Positions 9,194 to 17,857 of a DNA stretch of 57,500 bases are shown here, piece by piece. Under the pieces are notes generated by a model. It worked only from the letters and a program-made list of their open reading frames with translations. It did no database searches and was not told the DNA's origin. Source of the DNA: Symbiodinium natans (lineage: Eukaryota > Sar > Dinophyceae > Suessiales > Symbiodiniaceae); NCBI GenBank assembly GCA_905221605.1, contig CAJNDS010000735.1, forward strand, positions 37,501 to 95,000, read 5' to 3'. Within the stretch, counting starts at the first letter, position 1. Each line of letters opens with the position of its first letter. The translations under genes were made by a program, and so were the position numbers.

Positions 9194-9206
9194 TCCAAAA
9201 CCCCTT
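9194..9206. repeat. LINE target-site duplication, right
   Basis: TCCAAAACCCCTT, identical to 4580-4592. It continues directly into the rest of IE-A (AATTAAGGAATATACC). Confidence 0.85.
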
Positions 9207-9293
9207 AATTAAGGAATATACCTTAGATCATATTAGGGTTCCTATTATAATTTAAGGTCTATTCCTTAATTAAGGGGTTTTGGAGTCTCTGGG

Positions 9294-9396
9294 TACAGGA
9301 GCTGGCTCGCCACGTGGCACCACGTTCCGGCAAACCCCCGAGTCGACCAGGCGTGCCAAGAAGAGCGAAAGGTGTCGGCCCCTGTATGATGCTAGG
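9294..9396 (+). CDS. candidate coding exon, downstream half after IE-A
   Basis: With 4558-4570 it forms one frame once IE-A is removed: QLGHTGAGSPRGTTFRQ, then TPESTRRAKKSERCRPLYDA. The 5' piece follows CCCATGCAG and the 3' end is CTAGG|GTTTAGGG. Lys/Arg-rich, function unknown. Confidence 0.5.
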
Positions 9397-9480
9397 GTTT
9401 AGGGTTTAGGGTGTGGGGTTTAGGGTTTAGGGTTTAGGGTTTAGGGTCTAGGGTTTCGGGTTTGGGGTTTAGGGTTTAGG
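9397..9480. repeat. TTTAGGG array
   Basis: G-strand heptamers with GTGGGG, TCTAGGG and TTTCGGG variants. Confidence 0.92.
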
Positions 9481-9487
9481 GCCAATG

Positions 9488-9583
9488 CTTTTGTCTGCGG
9501 CGAACACAGCCAGGCCTGAGACGGACGCACAACATCTCCAGCGGATGGCAGAGCTGCATTCGCATGACACGGCCCCATCATGA
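9488..9583 (+). CDS. candidate coding exon
   Basis: Reads LLSAANTARPETDAQHLQRM then AELHSHDTAPS before a TGA. The Ala/Gln/His-rich helix is protein-like. The right border could be any GT before the stop. A following short frame at 9610-9660 (CADCAMRRAESQQHRLS) may be another exon. Confidence 0.4.
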   Translation, partial: LLSAANTARPETDAQHLQRMAELHSHDTAPS

Positions 9584-9662
9584 CGCGCCCCCTGTAAGGT
9601 CTTGTGCAGATTGTGCCATGCGCAGGGCAGAGTCGCAGCAGCATCGTCTTTCCCCCTCCTGC

Positions 9663-10125
9663 GGGTTTAGGGTTTAGGGTTTAGGGTTTAGCGTTTGGGG
9701 TTTGGGGTTTAGGGTTCAAGGTTCAGGGTACTCACTCAGAGGTTGGGGGGGGGGGGGGTCTTCCTCCTCATCAGAGTAGATTCCGTGACGATTCCTTTCA
9801 GATTGGCTCCAGCCGCCACCCTCTCTGCTTGACCCCAAACCCCAAACCCCAAACCCGCAACCCTAAACCCTCGAAAGCCCCCCTCAACCTGACTTCTAAA
9901 GACCTCTTCCTTTACACCTTTCAACTCCCGAAAGCCCTCAGCCGAGCCAAGAACCAAAACCTTCAAACGCTTTTGGGGTAGGGTTTAGGGTTTAGGGTTT
10001 AGGGTTTAGGGTTTAGGGTTTCGGGTTTAGGGTTTAGGGTTTAGGGTTCAATGGGACTCATGGGGCTCATGGGGCTTTTTACGGATTGACCATGGGTGGA
10101 GCTTTACGAGAATGGTCATATTCAG
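9663..10125. other. intronic: telomeric repeats, poly-G tract, possible exon
   Basis: TTTAGGG repeats at 9663-9730 and 9977-10050, a 14-nt G run at 9747, and CCCCAAA at 9830. The island 9885-9970 is open as LNLTSKDLFLYTFQLPKALS followed by RAKNQNLQTLLG, but without clear borders. Confidence 0.5.
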
Positions 10126-10302
10126 ACCTCAACCCAAAGACTCCAAAACCCCTTAATTAAGGAATATACCTTAAATCATATTAGGGCTCCTATTCTAAAT
10201 TTAAGGTCTATTCCTTAATTAAGGGGTTTTGGAGTCTCTGGGTCAACCCCTGCTCCTGAAGACCTTCTGCCCCCCCCCGTTTCTGAGATGTATCGTTTCT
10301 AA
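10126..10302 (+). CDS. candidate coding exon interrupted by IE-A
   Basis: TTCAG|ACCTCAA is followed by IE-A (10133-10242) and a second TCAA. Removing the element and one TCAA gives a continuous frame TSTPAPEDLLPPPVSEMYRF ending in TAA at 10300-10302. The Pro run comes from nine C. Confidence 0.42.
10133..10242. mobile_element. IE-A inverted-repeat element
   Basis: A 110-bp near-palindrome, starting CCCAAAGACTCCAAAACCCC and ending GGGGTTTTGGAGTCTCTGGG, with PacI-like TTAATTAA in each arm. Flanked by TCAA on both sides (10129-10132 and 10243-10246), a candidate target duplication. Confidence 0.85.
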
Positions 10303-10429
10303 CTTTGAAGCGTTCACCAGTTCACCATGGTGGGAGTTCAGCCCTAATCCTCAAAAGGCAATGGTTCGGGTGGTGGCCTGGTGGCCTGTGGAAGCTCACA
10401 GCGGGGGGAAAATAAACTGAGCACCAATG

Positions 10430-10560
10430 AAATCGATCGGCTGCATCAGAAACATGTGCCTTCGCGTGACATGCCGCCCCCCCCCCCCCCCCCCCACGCC
10501 CCTGGGTGTGTTGCGGCGCTATTTCAACACGGTATTTACTGCCGCTGCACGGCGAGACGT
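10430..10560. other. island with poly-C tract
   Basis: Open on the + strand as STNEIDRLHQKHVPSRDM leading into a poly-Pro run from 24 C at 10473-10496. It could be an exon ending before the poly-C. The donor is uncertain. Confidence 0.35.
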
Positions 10561-10574
10561 CCCAAACCCGAAGC

Positions 10575-10775
10575 CCGAAACCCGCAACCCCCCTCAACCC
10601 TCAACCCTAAACCCTGAACCCTAAACCCTAAACCCTAAACTCTAAACCCTAAACCCTAAACCCTAAACCCTAAACCCTAAACCCTAATGAACCCTGGACC
10701 CTGAACCCTGAACCCTAAACCTTAAAACCCTAAAACCCTGAGCCGTAAAACCCTAAACCCTACAACCCTAAACTC
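10575..10775. repeat. CCCTAAA array
   Basis: C-strand heptamers with CCCTGAA, CCCTCAA and CCCTAAAA variants. Confidence 0.93.
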
Positions 10776-10799
10776 TAGTGGGATTTTTAGGCCTCCACC

Positions 10800-10890
10800 C
10801 TGAACTGCCCTGAGTACATCAGGGGGAGTCCGGTGAGGACCGGGAGGCACCGGAATCAGGGCTTCGGGTTTCGATTTGTTCGGGGTTGAG
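10800..10890 (+). CDS. candidate coding exon
   Basis: Reads LNCPEYIRGSP up to CCG|GTGAGG at 10832, a canonical donor. The frame stays open further (VRTGRHRNQGFGFRFV), so the end is uncertain. Confidence 0.35.
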
Positions 10891-11342
10891 GGTTTAGGGT
10901 TCAGGGTTTAGGATTTGGGTTCAGGGTTTAGGATTTGGGTTCAGGGTTTAGGCTTTGGGTTTAGGGTTTAGGGTTCAGGGTTTAGGATTTAGGGTTTAGG
11001 GTTCAGGGTTTAGGATTTAGGGTTTAGGGGTTAGGGGTTAGGGGTTAGGGTCGGGGTTTGGGCTTTGGGGTTTAGGGTTTACGGTATAGGGCATCAGGGG
11101 TTCAGGGCTTTCGTAGTGAAAGTTTTGGGGGTCTAGGATTTAGGAAACTAATGACCCCTAAACCCCTAAACCCCTAAACCCCCCTAAACCCCAAAACCCC
11201 CAAAACCCCTAAACCCCTAAACCCTTAACCCCCTAAACCCCTAAACCCCTAAACCCCTAAACCCCTAAACCCCTAACCCCCCTAAACCCCTAAACCCCCC
11301 TAAACCCCCCTAAACCCCCCTAAACCCCTAAACCCCTAAACC
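10891..11342. repeat. degenerate heptamer and octamer arrays
   Basis: G-strand TTTAGGG/TTCAGGG/TTTAGGA to 11120, then at 11150-11342 an array whose unit is the octamer CCCCTAAA (some CCCCCCTAAA), a distinct homogenised variant. Confidence 0.9.
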
Positions 11343-11416
11343 AATGGCTGAGGTGTTCAAGGCTTAGGGCTCAGTGTTTCGGATCAAGAGTGCAGGGCTT
11401 CCTTACAGGGTCCAGT

Positions 11417-11511
11417 AACCCTAAACCCTAAACCCTAAACCCTAAACCCTAAACCCTAAACCCCAAACCCTAAACCCTAAACCCTAAACCCTAAACCCCA
11501 AACCCTAAACC
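11417..11511. repeat. CCCTAAA array
   Basis: About 13 C-strand heptamers ending CCCTAAACCCAG, where the final AG is the likely acceptor of the next exon. Confidence 0.95.
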
Positions 11512-11514
11512 CAG

Positions 11515-11610
11515 TGCTTTGGGACTTGCATCCGGGCTCGCAGGCGTTGTTCTGGCTTTAGTTTTTTACATGGACTCCAAGGCGTGGAGGTCCCGGTGTT
11601 ACGGGCAAAT
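11515..11610 (+). CDS. candidate coding exon
   Basis: After CCCAG it reads CFGTCIRARRRCSGFSFLHG then LQGVEVPVLRANP. A GT donor (CCCG|GTGTTACGGG) occurs at 11596. It is followed by CCCTAAA repeats and the mitochondrial insert. Confidence 0.42.
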
Positions 11611-11663
11611 CCCTAAATCCTAAATCCTAAACCCTAAACCCGAAACCCTAAACCCTAAACCCG

Positions 11664-12380
11664 AAGATAAATAGAATGACCACAAAGTGAAGAAAATAGT
11701 ATATTGTGATGAAATTTCTAAATTAATAAAAGCATTTCCTAGCAGCATTAGATAAAAGAAGTGTATTAGCAAAAGTTAATTCACAAGGATCTGGAAGATA
11801 GAAAGCTTCTCCAGGCCACATCCCTAAAGTTGGACAAGATAATGAATGAAAAGATGTCCAAAAGAAGGATACAAATAATAGAGCTTCAGAAACTAGAAAA
11901 CCACCCAAAAGAAGAAAACATATTTTTATAATAAGACTTCATATTTTTTTAGTGAATTCTCTGAATAAATCTCTAGACCAAATATGAAAACTATAAATTA
12001 ATCCAAATAGAAGATGATAAAATATAAGAAAATAATTCTATGAGAAGTGAATTCCAGTCCAACAATAAATATTAAATCCTGTAAAGATAAATAGAATTAT
12101 AATAAGAGCAAAGAATAATAACCAAGAACTATTAATAAGAAAACAAAATGAATCTGATGTAACTTCTAAATGTTTAGATTTCCAAAATACCAAATAATAC
12201 GTACAAAAGGGCCTCAGAAAATATTGCTATTTTTCTAGCCCTTACAATTTACCATTAAATGCTGGGGAAAATAGTATATTAAATGTACTATAATTCTATG
12301 GACAAGTGAATGAACGGAGTGAATGACACACGCATACAATATTGAGGGAAGGGAGGCGAATTTACTATATTTTAATGGGT
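11664..12380 (-). pseudogene. cox3: nuclear insert of mitochondrial DNA with cox3 fragment
   Basis: Abruptly AT-rich DNA between a CCCTAAA array and the exon at 12390. The minus strand from 12199 down reads cytochrome c oxidase subunit III: IWSRDLFREF, GGFLVSEALLFVSFFWTSFH, LPDPCELTFANTLLLSNAA. These match the family helix III region (Trp-x-Arg-Asp and the VSE...FF.FFHS block). Two in-frame stops occur (TAG 12038-12040, TGA 11939-11941). The frame shifts near 11737-11748, after which NAFINLEISSQYTIFF continues. 12200-12380 is AT-rich and unassigned. Either a decayed NUMT or a copy of a gene that needs RNA editing; A-to-G editing would turn both stops into Trp, but not repair the shift. It lies within an intron. 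Confidence 0.85.
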
Positions 12381-12389
12381 AAGGTTCAG

Positions 12390-12498
12390 GATACGGGCCC
12401 TAGAAGATGGAAGAAAGCGCAGGTGGTGGACATTTCGTCGCTCCCCGGGTCCGTGGCAAAGGAGGCGCGGCGGACAATTTCAACGGCAGGCTCTCCTA
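12390..12498 (+). CDS. candidate coding exon
   Basis: GGTTCAG| precedes, CCTA|GTATAGGG follows. In phase 0 it reads DTGPRRWKKAQVVDISSLPG then SVAKEARRTISTAGSP. The upstream intron carries the mitochondrial insert. No family recognised. Confidence 0.55.
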
Positions 12499-12669
12499 GT
12501 ATAGGGTTTAGGGTTTAGGGTTTAGGGTTTAGGGTTTTGGGGTTTTGGGGTTTAGGGTTTAGGTTTAGGGTTCCAATTACATACTCCAAGCCCTCGTGTT
12601 CAGGTAACTTCTGGCACCGTAATTCGGAGAACTACGTATTCCCTTGAAGAAGAGGCTCATATGGTCAGT

Positions 12670-12760
12670 TCTCAACATGATGGTACCCTTTTTGGGTATC
12701 CTAAAAAATAGGGGCCGCCCTTATGATCAGGCCTTTAAAAAACAGACCATCATGTTGAGA
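12670..12760. mobile_element. IE-H inverted-repeat element
   Basis: Perfect 15-bp terminal inverted repeats TCTCAACATGATGGT and ACCATCATGTTGAGA enclose 61 bp (GGGTATCCTAAAAAATAGGG). Just downstream, 12767-12800 holds a small AATATTGAGGAG / CCCCCCAATATT inverted pair that recurs near 22062-22140. Confidence 0.7.
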
Positions 12761-12860
12761 CGTGACAATATTGAGGAGTAACCTCCTCCCCCCAATATTA
12801 GCGCACCCCAACCCCCAAATCTGTTTAGGGCCCTAAACCCGTAGCCCTCCCCAAGCCCAG

Positions 12861-12930
12861 GATTGCGTGATGCCGTGGAACCAGAGGGACATGCAGTCGC
12901 CCACCGCCCGGACCTCCAGACGTCGTCTGG
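12861..12930 (+). CDS. candidate coding exon
   Basis: GCCCAG|GATTGC to CTGG|GTTGAGG. It reads DCVMPWNQRDMQSPTARTSR, a complete short exon with AG and GT borders. Confidence 0.45.
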
Positions 12931-13180
12931 GTTGAGGGTGTACTTAGTAGCTGAGTAGGTAACCTTTAACTTTTTGGGGTATGTAGAACCCTACCATTTT
13001 TTAAAGGTTAACCTTTATGGTCTAGGGTACTTAGCAACTTGGTGCAGGGTGATAGAGCTCGCGAGCGATTCGGGGTTGGAAGGGTTTGCAGTTTTGGGAC
13101 TTAGGGTTTAGGGTTTAGGGTTTAGGGTTTAAGGTTTAGGGTTTAGGGTTTAGGGGCTTCGTTGGTCTTGGGGGTTCAAG
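12931..13180. other. intronic stretch with inverted pair and TTTAGGG array
   Basis: 12938-13040 has an inverted pair (GGTAACCTTTAACTTTT / AAAGGTTAACCTTTATGG), possibly another short element. 13100-13155 is TTTAGGG repeats. Confidence 0.5.
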
Positions 13181-13240
13181 CAAAAGCTCCAGACCAGGAT
13201 TTAGGGCTGAGGAGTCCCCGAGCAAGAGAACGAGAACCCT
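13181..13240 (+). CDS. candidate coding exon
   Basis: After GGTTCAAG it reads SKSSRPGFRAEESPSKRTRT, Ser/Arg-rich, running into CCCTAAG repeats. The right border is not clear. Confidence 0.33.
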
Positions 13241-13282
13241 AAGCCCTAAACTCTGAACCCTAACCAAGAAGCCCTAAACAAA

Positions 13283-13366
13283 CCGTATATATGTATATAT
13301 ATATATATATGTATATATATATGTATATATATATATTATGTATATATATATATACACATATGTGTA
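13283..13366. repeat. (TA)n microsatellite
   Basis: TATATG/TATATA repeats, largely self-complementary, ending ACACATATGTGT. Confidence 0.95.
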
Positions 13367-13472
13367 AACTCTGAGCCCTCGAGCCCAGTGCAGCCGAACT
13401 TCAAACCGTGTTTTGGGGGGCGCTAAGAGTTTAGGGCTCATGGGTAGGAAAACAAAGGCATTTGTTTTTAAG

Positions 13473-13556
13473 TGCGTGCCCCCTCAAGAAGACTACAATC
13501 AGGAGATAGAAACCGCTGCCCTGCTGATCCCCCCAGTTGCAGCAGCCCGAGCACCC
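13473..13556 (+). CDS. candidate coding exon
   Basis: Reads CVPPQEDYNQEIETAALLIP then PVAAARAP, in a frame open from 13413. The acidic-hydrophobic helix is protein-like. Followed by unrelated sequence with small inverted repeats (13610-13740). Confidence 0.36.
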
Positions 13557-13748
13557 CTCAACCCGAAATCGCCTTACGGTTTGAACCCAGGGGCCCTGAG
13601 GGTGGTCCCGTACCCTTGTTTATAGGGATCCGAAGTATGTGTCCTTTCTATAGCACTCTAAGGGTCCATGTACCTCCTTATTATATACATAGGCCCCAAA
13701 GTCCCTCTATAGGAAGTACTTTAAGCCCCAAGTATGACCCGAACTCAG

Positions 13749-13845
13749 CGCCCGTCCTTCGGATCCCATCGAAGCGTCTCAACCGCCAAGATCTCGCCGA
13801 AGGTGGGCGCGAACTTCAGCCCACGCCCGAGCTACGACGAAGCAG
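13749..13845 (+). CDS. candidate coding exon
   Basis: GAACTCAG| to AAGCAG|GTTTGTG. It reads VLRIPSKRLNRQDLAEGGRE then LQPTPELRRS. A second frame (AKISPKVGANFSPRPSYDEA) is also open, so frame is uncertain. Confidence 0.42.
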
Positions 13846-13865
13846 GTTTGTGTGGGATGCGCTAA

Positions 13866-13995
13866 ACCCTAAGCCTTAAGCCCTAAACCCTAAACCCTAG
13901 ACCCTAGACCCTGGACCCTAGACCCTATAGACCCTAGACCCTAGACCCTAAACCCTGAACCCTAAACCCTAAACCCTAAAACCCCCCCCCCCCCT
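13866..13995. repeat. CCCTAAA array with CCCTAGA block and poly-C
   Basis: CCCTAAA units change to CCCTAGA (13897-13945), then back, and end in a 13-nt C run. Confidence 0.93.
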
Positions 13996-14014
13996 TGATA
14001 TGGCTCTGAGTTGC

Positions 14015-14575
14015 GGTCCTGTTGTGGGCCTCCAAACGGGTTTCACCTTCCCGTAGCCTAGTGGATCCGGGCTGCCGCAACTGGTGAAGTGGTGAAGGTT
14101 TAGGGTTTAGGGTTTAGGGTTTAGGGTTCAGGGTTCAGGTTTAGGGCTTAGGGTTTGTAGGGAGAGGGCGGGCGCTTTCGGGCGTGAAACGCCCCGGGCT
14201 GTGCGCTCGCGTTGCCTGTCAACCCACCCCGGCCACGCCAACTAGAAACTATACGCCATCAGGGTTTAGGTTTTTCTTTCATGCGCCGATGCTTTTTTCT
14301 TGAGGCCACATTTGTTGGTTGAGGTTGCGGACAGAGGTAGCCTCGGCCCACGTCGGGCCTTCGGCGTTGCCGGGCCTAGCCAGGGCCCGAGGCACAACCC
14401 CCTACAGAGAACCCATTAAACCCCAAGGCCTAAAAACTGCAGTAAGAACCCTTGACCCGTCAACTTCCACACCAGTCACTTACATCAGTTTGAAAGTTTG
14501 TCTAAAGTTTCCGAACCCCCACAAGCTGAAGAGGCTTCGGGGTTGAAGCCCCCAAACCCACAACCCCGAACCCTG
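14015..14575. other. several short open islands around a TTTAGGG array
   Basis: Islands 14020-14095 (VLLWASKRVSPSRSLVDPGC), 14180-14250 (AFGRETPRAVRSRCLSTHPG) and 14325-14400 (RTEVASAHVGPSALPGLARA) are open on the + strand and flanked by telomeric repeats. Borders are too poor for exon calls. Confidence 0.4.
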
Positions 14576-14664
14576 CACCCGAAACCCTCAACCCTAAACC
14601 CTAAACCTCAAGCCTAAACCCTAAACCCTAAACCCTAAACCCTAAACCCTAAACCCTAAACCCG
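14575..14664. repeat. CCCTAAA array
   Basis: Eleven or so C-strand heptamers upstream of the exon candidate at 14679. Confidence 0.95.
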
Positions 14665-14678
14665 AAGACCCAACCCAG

Positions 14679-14762
14679 CCGTGGCTCAGGCACCGCACTT
14701 CCCCAGGCGGTCCTCATGCACCCGCGCAGCCTGAAGCGGAGGCCCGGATCGGGGTCGGACTC
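14679..14762 (+). CDS. candidate coding exon
   Basis: CAACCCAG| precedes; GACTCAGG|GTTTAGGG follows. It reads GSGTALPQAVLMHPRSLKRR then PGSGSDSG. Confidence 0.37.
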
Positions 14763-14809
14763 AGGGTTTAGGGTTTAGGGTTTAGGGTTTAGGGTTTAGG
14801 GATTAACCC

Positions 14810-15185
14810 TGAACCTTGCCTAAGCCGAGACCCGACATCCTAAACCCTCAACCCTAGTGCAACTTAGGGTTAAGGGTTCGTTGAGGTCTGAGGGTAGTTT
14901 CATGGGTCCTTAATATGGTCCCTTTATAACCTCCTTTAAAGGGTTCTGATGTATATATGGGCCCTTAATTTGTATAGGGTATAAAAGGCGTATATAAGGG
15001 GTACTCCTAAGATGAGGGTTTCATGGATTGAGAGGTTTCCAAACAGACTAGACCAGCTAATCTTCCCTGTGCCCCGAACCCCTAAGCCCGACTTGGTTTA
15101 GTGTTTAGGGCTTTGGGTTTGGTGTTTCTGCTTTACATGTTGGGTATTGGATCTAAACCCTAAACCCGAACACAGAAGGTCCCAG
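14810..15185. other. intronic spacer with inverted repeat
   Basis: 14895-15010 contains CATGGGTCCTTAATATGGTCCC and ATATATGGGCCCTTAATT, related to sequence at 13610-13700 and 17380-17420 (GGGATCCGAAGTATG, GGGCCCTTAAT), so probably another dispersed element family. No gene is seen. Confidence 0.45.
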
Positions 15186-15190
15186 CAGAG

Positions 15191-15449
15191 TTGAGCCAGC
15201 TTGCGCGCTTGCCGAAAGTCCGTTCCTGCCGCCTCCCCCTCGGGCAAGGCGCCGCTGCATCACGAAATGGTACACGGCCGAGGTGGGCACGTGAACTTCG
15301 CACGTTCAGGCGACTCATGTGGTCGTGGAACGTCGCGCAGCAACGGGGACTACAAGAGTGCGTCCAATGGCCAACCGCAAACCCTCCGACACTCCGCACC
15401 CCCAAGCTCTAAGGCCCGAAGCCCCAGCTGCAGCTTCAACTGCCCATGA
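15191..15449 (+). CDS. candidate longer exon, frame uncertain
   Basis: About 250 nt of GC-balanced sequence. Frame one reads SQLARLPKVRSCRLPLGQGA and later RELRTFRRLMWSWNVAQQRG. Frame two (from 15201) reads KAPLHHEMVHGRGGHVNFAR and on to SNGDYKSASNGQPQTLRHSA. Both are open, so at least one is a shadow. Confidence 0.35.
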
Positions 15450-15559
15450 ACCCTCCGGTTTAGGAGTCAGCTGTTGGTGTCTGGGAAACCAGGGACAACT
15501 TGTTGAAACCCTCTGCTCGAAACCCTTCGGCTCTTAGGAGCCTGGGCCCGAAAGACGGT

Positions 15560-15785
15560 TTAAGGTTTAGGGTTTAGGGTTTAGGGTTTAGGGTTTAGGG
15601 TTTAGGGTTTAGGGTTTAGCCCTTCAAGCCCCTCAAACATGGACTCACCGAGCCCTTCGTCTTACTTTGCCACTAGGTAGAACTTTCAGCTTTTTACTTT
15701 GTGGTACTTTACCGTAAGACGGTTTAGGGTTTGGGGTTTGGGGTTTGGGGTTTGGGGTTTAGGGTTTAGGGTTTAGAGTACTTTT
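15560..15785. other. TTTAGGG arrays around a 110-nt island
   Basis: Arrays at 15560-15620 and 15722-15775. The island between can read ALQAPQTWTHRALRLTLPLG, not called. Confidence 0.6.
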
Positions 15786-16009
15786 TTTGGGTTTATTGGG
15801 TTTCTTAGTAAGGCAGCTAAAAGTTTCATTTATAGCTACCCTCCTGAGTGCAGAGAAGTTTGTGGGCTTCCGTATACAGCAGGAACAAAAAAGTGTATAG
15901 TGGAGAAGTAAGTAAACAACCCCCCCCCCCACCCAACATACAAACCCCAGGCCCGAATTAGGCCTATGCTGCTGCAAATTCATGGCGTGGAGCAGATTGT
16001 TCCCTCAAC

Positions 16010-16240
16010 CCGAAACCCAAAGACCCCCAAACCCTAAACCCTAAACCCTCAAGCCTTAACCCTACACCCTAAACCATAAACCCGAAAAGCCTAAACCCTC
16101 AACCCTACACCCTACACCCTACACCCTACACCCTACACCCTAAACCCTAAACCCTAAACCCTAAACCCTAAACCCGAAACCCTAAACCCTAAACCCTAAA
16201 CCCTAAACCTTAAACCCTTAAACCCTAAACCCTAAACCAA
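16010..16240. repeat. CCCTAAA array with CCCTACA block
   Basis: CCCTAAA units enclose a homogeneous run of CCCTACA (16094-16140), a local variant expansion. Confidence 0.95.
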
Positions 16241-16246
16241 AACCCC

Positions 16247-16339
16247 CTTGTCCTGGAGAGGCGGGCCCCTATCGAGGTGACCCTGGTGCGGCAGGGGATG
16301 TATTGGAGGACTACTCTAAGAGTTGCTCAGGACTTGAGG
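16247..16339 (+). CDS. candidate coding exon
   Basis: Reads LVLERRAPIEVTLVRQGMYW then RTTLRVAQDLR, with beta-strand and helix character. It runs from CCCTAAACC repeats to GAGG|GTTTAGGG. No family recognised. Confidence 0.52.
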
Positions 16340-16508
16340 GTTTAGGGTTTAGGGTTTAGGATTTAGGGTCCCTGAACCCACCCATTCTGGCGTTTAGGCT
16401 TCAGGCCACCCATTTTGGCGTTTAGGCTTCTCTTTTTGGGTGCCCATTATAAGGCGGCACCCTCTAAAACAGGATTTCACGAAGGGACCCTAATTCAGGA
16501 TTTCTCAG

Positions 16509-16614
16509 GATCGGATCCCTTGAGATGTAAGATGAAGTCAGCTCCTCTCGATCTTCTGGGACCAGCCTTACATCCCACGCCCCAAGTCCCAACGCTTGAA
16601 AACCCAAATCTCCT
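16509..16614 (+). CDS. candidate coding exon with textbook donor
   Basis: TTTCTCAG| precedes and CTCCT|GTAAGA follows, the best consensus donor in the window. In phase 2 it reads SDPLRCKMKSAPLDLLGPAL then HPTPQVPTLENPNL. The frame is open upstream, but that part resembles a dispersed element (TTTTGGGTGCCCATTATAAG). Confidence 0.6.
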
Positions 16615-16719
16615 GTAAGAACGTCGGAAGGTTCCGCCTCTAGCTTAGCTGCATCTAGCTTGCCGCGGCCGCATCCTACGGGAAGCTACTAGGAATACAG
16701 GTGCCGAAATATTACGTAT

Positions 16720-16827
16720 TTGGGGATTTACGAGAATGGGGGACTCCAAAAATAGACCCCCAAATAGTAGGATCCCCGTACAATTAGAATTCCCAAGAAG
16801 GTACCCCCGAATACCGTAATCCCCCAA
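16720..16827. mobile_element. IE-C inverted-repeat element
   Basis: TTTGGGGATTTACGAGAATG at the left mirrors CGAATACCGTAATCCCCCAAA at the right. Inside are GACCCCCAAATAGTAGGAT and AATTCCCAAGAAGGTACCCC, the IE-C core in reverse orientation. Confidence 0.72.
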
Positions 16828-16829
16828 AG

Positions 16830-17500
16830 GAAGCTCAGTTTTCAGGCCTTTATCTTGTACCCCAGAGCCCTCAACCCGAACCCTCAACCGTAATCAGGGG
16901 GGCCCTACTTTAAGGAAATGAACCCCAAACAGCCGACTGCTTCTTGGCACGGAATTTTGGAACTGGCGTCCCGATAAACCTTCTTTGAGGGGTTAGCAAT
17001 TATAGGGGGGAAGAGGAGGTATATATATAGGGGGACCCTAAGCTTTCAGGAACCTAATTGGCGTTCCCTCTCTATTCGCAGGCTTATGCGGAACCCCAAG
17101 CCCCAAACCCCAATCCATGGACAGAAGCTTACGCGGGTTCAGGGTTTAGGGTTAAACCCTAAACCCGAAACCCTAAACGCTCAGCCCTAAACCCTAAACT
17201 CCAAACCCTAAACCCTAAACCCTGCCTAAACTCCGAGCTCCGAACCTGCACCTTCGGCAGTCTTGTTCCCCCCCGCTGTCTGCTCCAGATCCGCTCTTGG
17301 CTCGCAGCACTTGGGGGTTTACGAAAATAGGGTTTAGGGTTAGGGTTTAAGCCTCAAAGCCCTTCGTATGGTCCCTTACCCTTGCTATGGGGATCCGAAG
17401 TATGTGATCCGAAGTATGGGCCCTTAATACCTAGCGTGTATCCTAAGCCCTAAACCCTAAACCCTAAACCCGAAACCCGAAACCCGAAACCCGAAGCCCA
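16830..17500. other. intronic mixture, no firm gene
   Basis: Unique spacers, short CCCTAAA runs (17150-17222, 17448-17490) and a possible small exon at 17270-17310 after CTGCTCCAG. Also the GGATCCGAAGTATG direct repeat at 17392-17418. Confidence 0.5.
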
Positions 17501-17551
17501 TACTTCGGACCCTGGAGCTTGGCGCAGAGCTTGTCGCCGAAGGGTTTTCAG
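17501..17551 (+). CDS. candidate coding exon
   Basis: Reads YFGPWSLAQSLSPKGFQ up to TTTTCAG|GTTCGGG, a good donor. Upstream are CCCGAAA repeats; the acceptor is unclear. Confidence 0.4.
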
Positions 17552-17857
17552 GTTCGGGTTCCCAAAGCCGAAGTAATAGGGTTTAGGGTTTAGGGTTTAG
17601 GGTTTGGGGTTTAGGGTTTGGGGTTTAGGGCTTAGGGCTTAGGGTTTGGGGTTTAAGCCGACCCGAAGCCCTGAAGCCTAAGCTTTACAAGCTTATCCAG
17701 GGTCCATAGGGTCAGGGTGTGATGTGTCCAAGCCCCAAAGCCTTGTTTTCTTTCGGCTTGCGATTTCCTTGGCCGCCGCCCCACACATCAGGCTCCGGGC
17801 GCCAGTTTTTTTTGGGCTTATTGGGCTTGTCAAGGTTCAGGGTTGATCGCGTGACTC

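Larger units (their letters stand above)
4569..9295. mobile_element. IE-A element split by a LINE insertion
   Basis: The left 24 bp (TACCCAGAGACTCCAAAACCCC) and the right 102 bp (9194-9295, ending GGAGTCTCTGGGTA) are the two parts of one IE-A palindromic element, compared with intact copies at 10133, 30908 and 56909. A 4.6-kb LINE lies between them. The outer flanks are TA on both sides. Removing IE-A with one TA joins CAGCTTGGACA to TACAGGAGCTGG in an open frame (QLGHTGAGSPRGTTFRQ), so the element appears to have landed in an exon. Confidence 0.8.
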
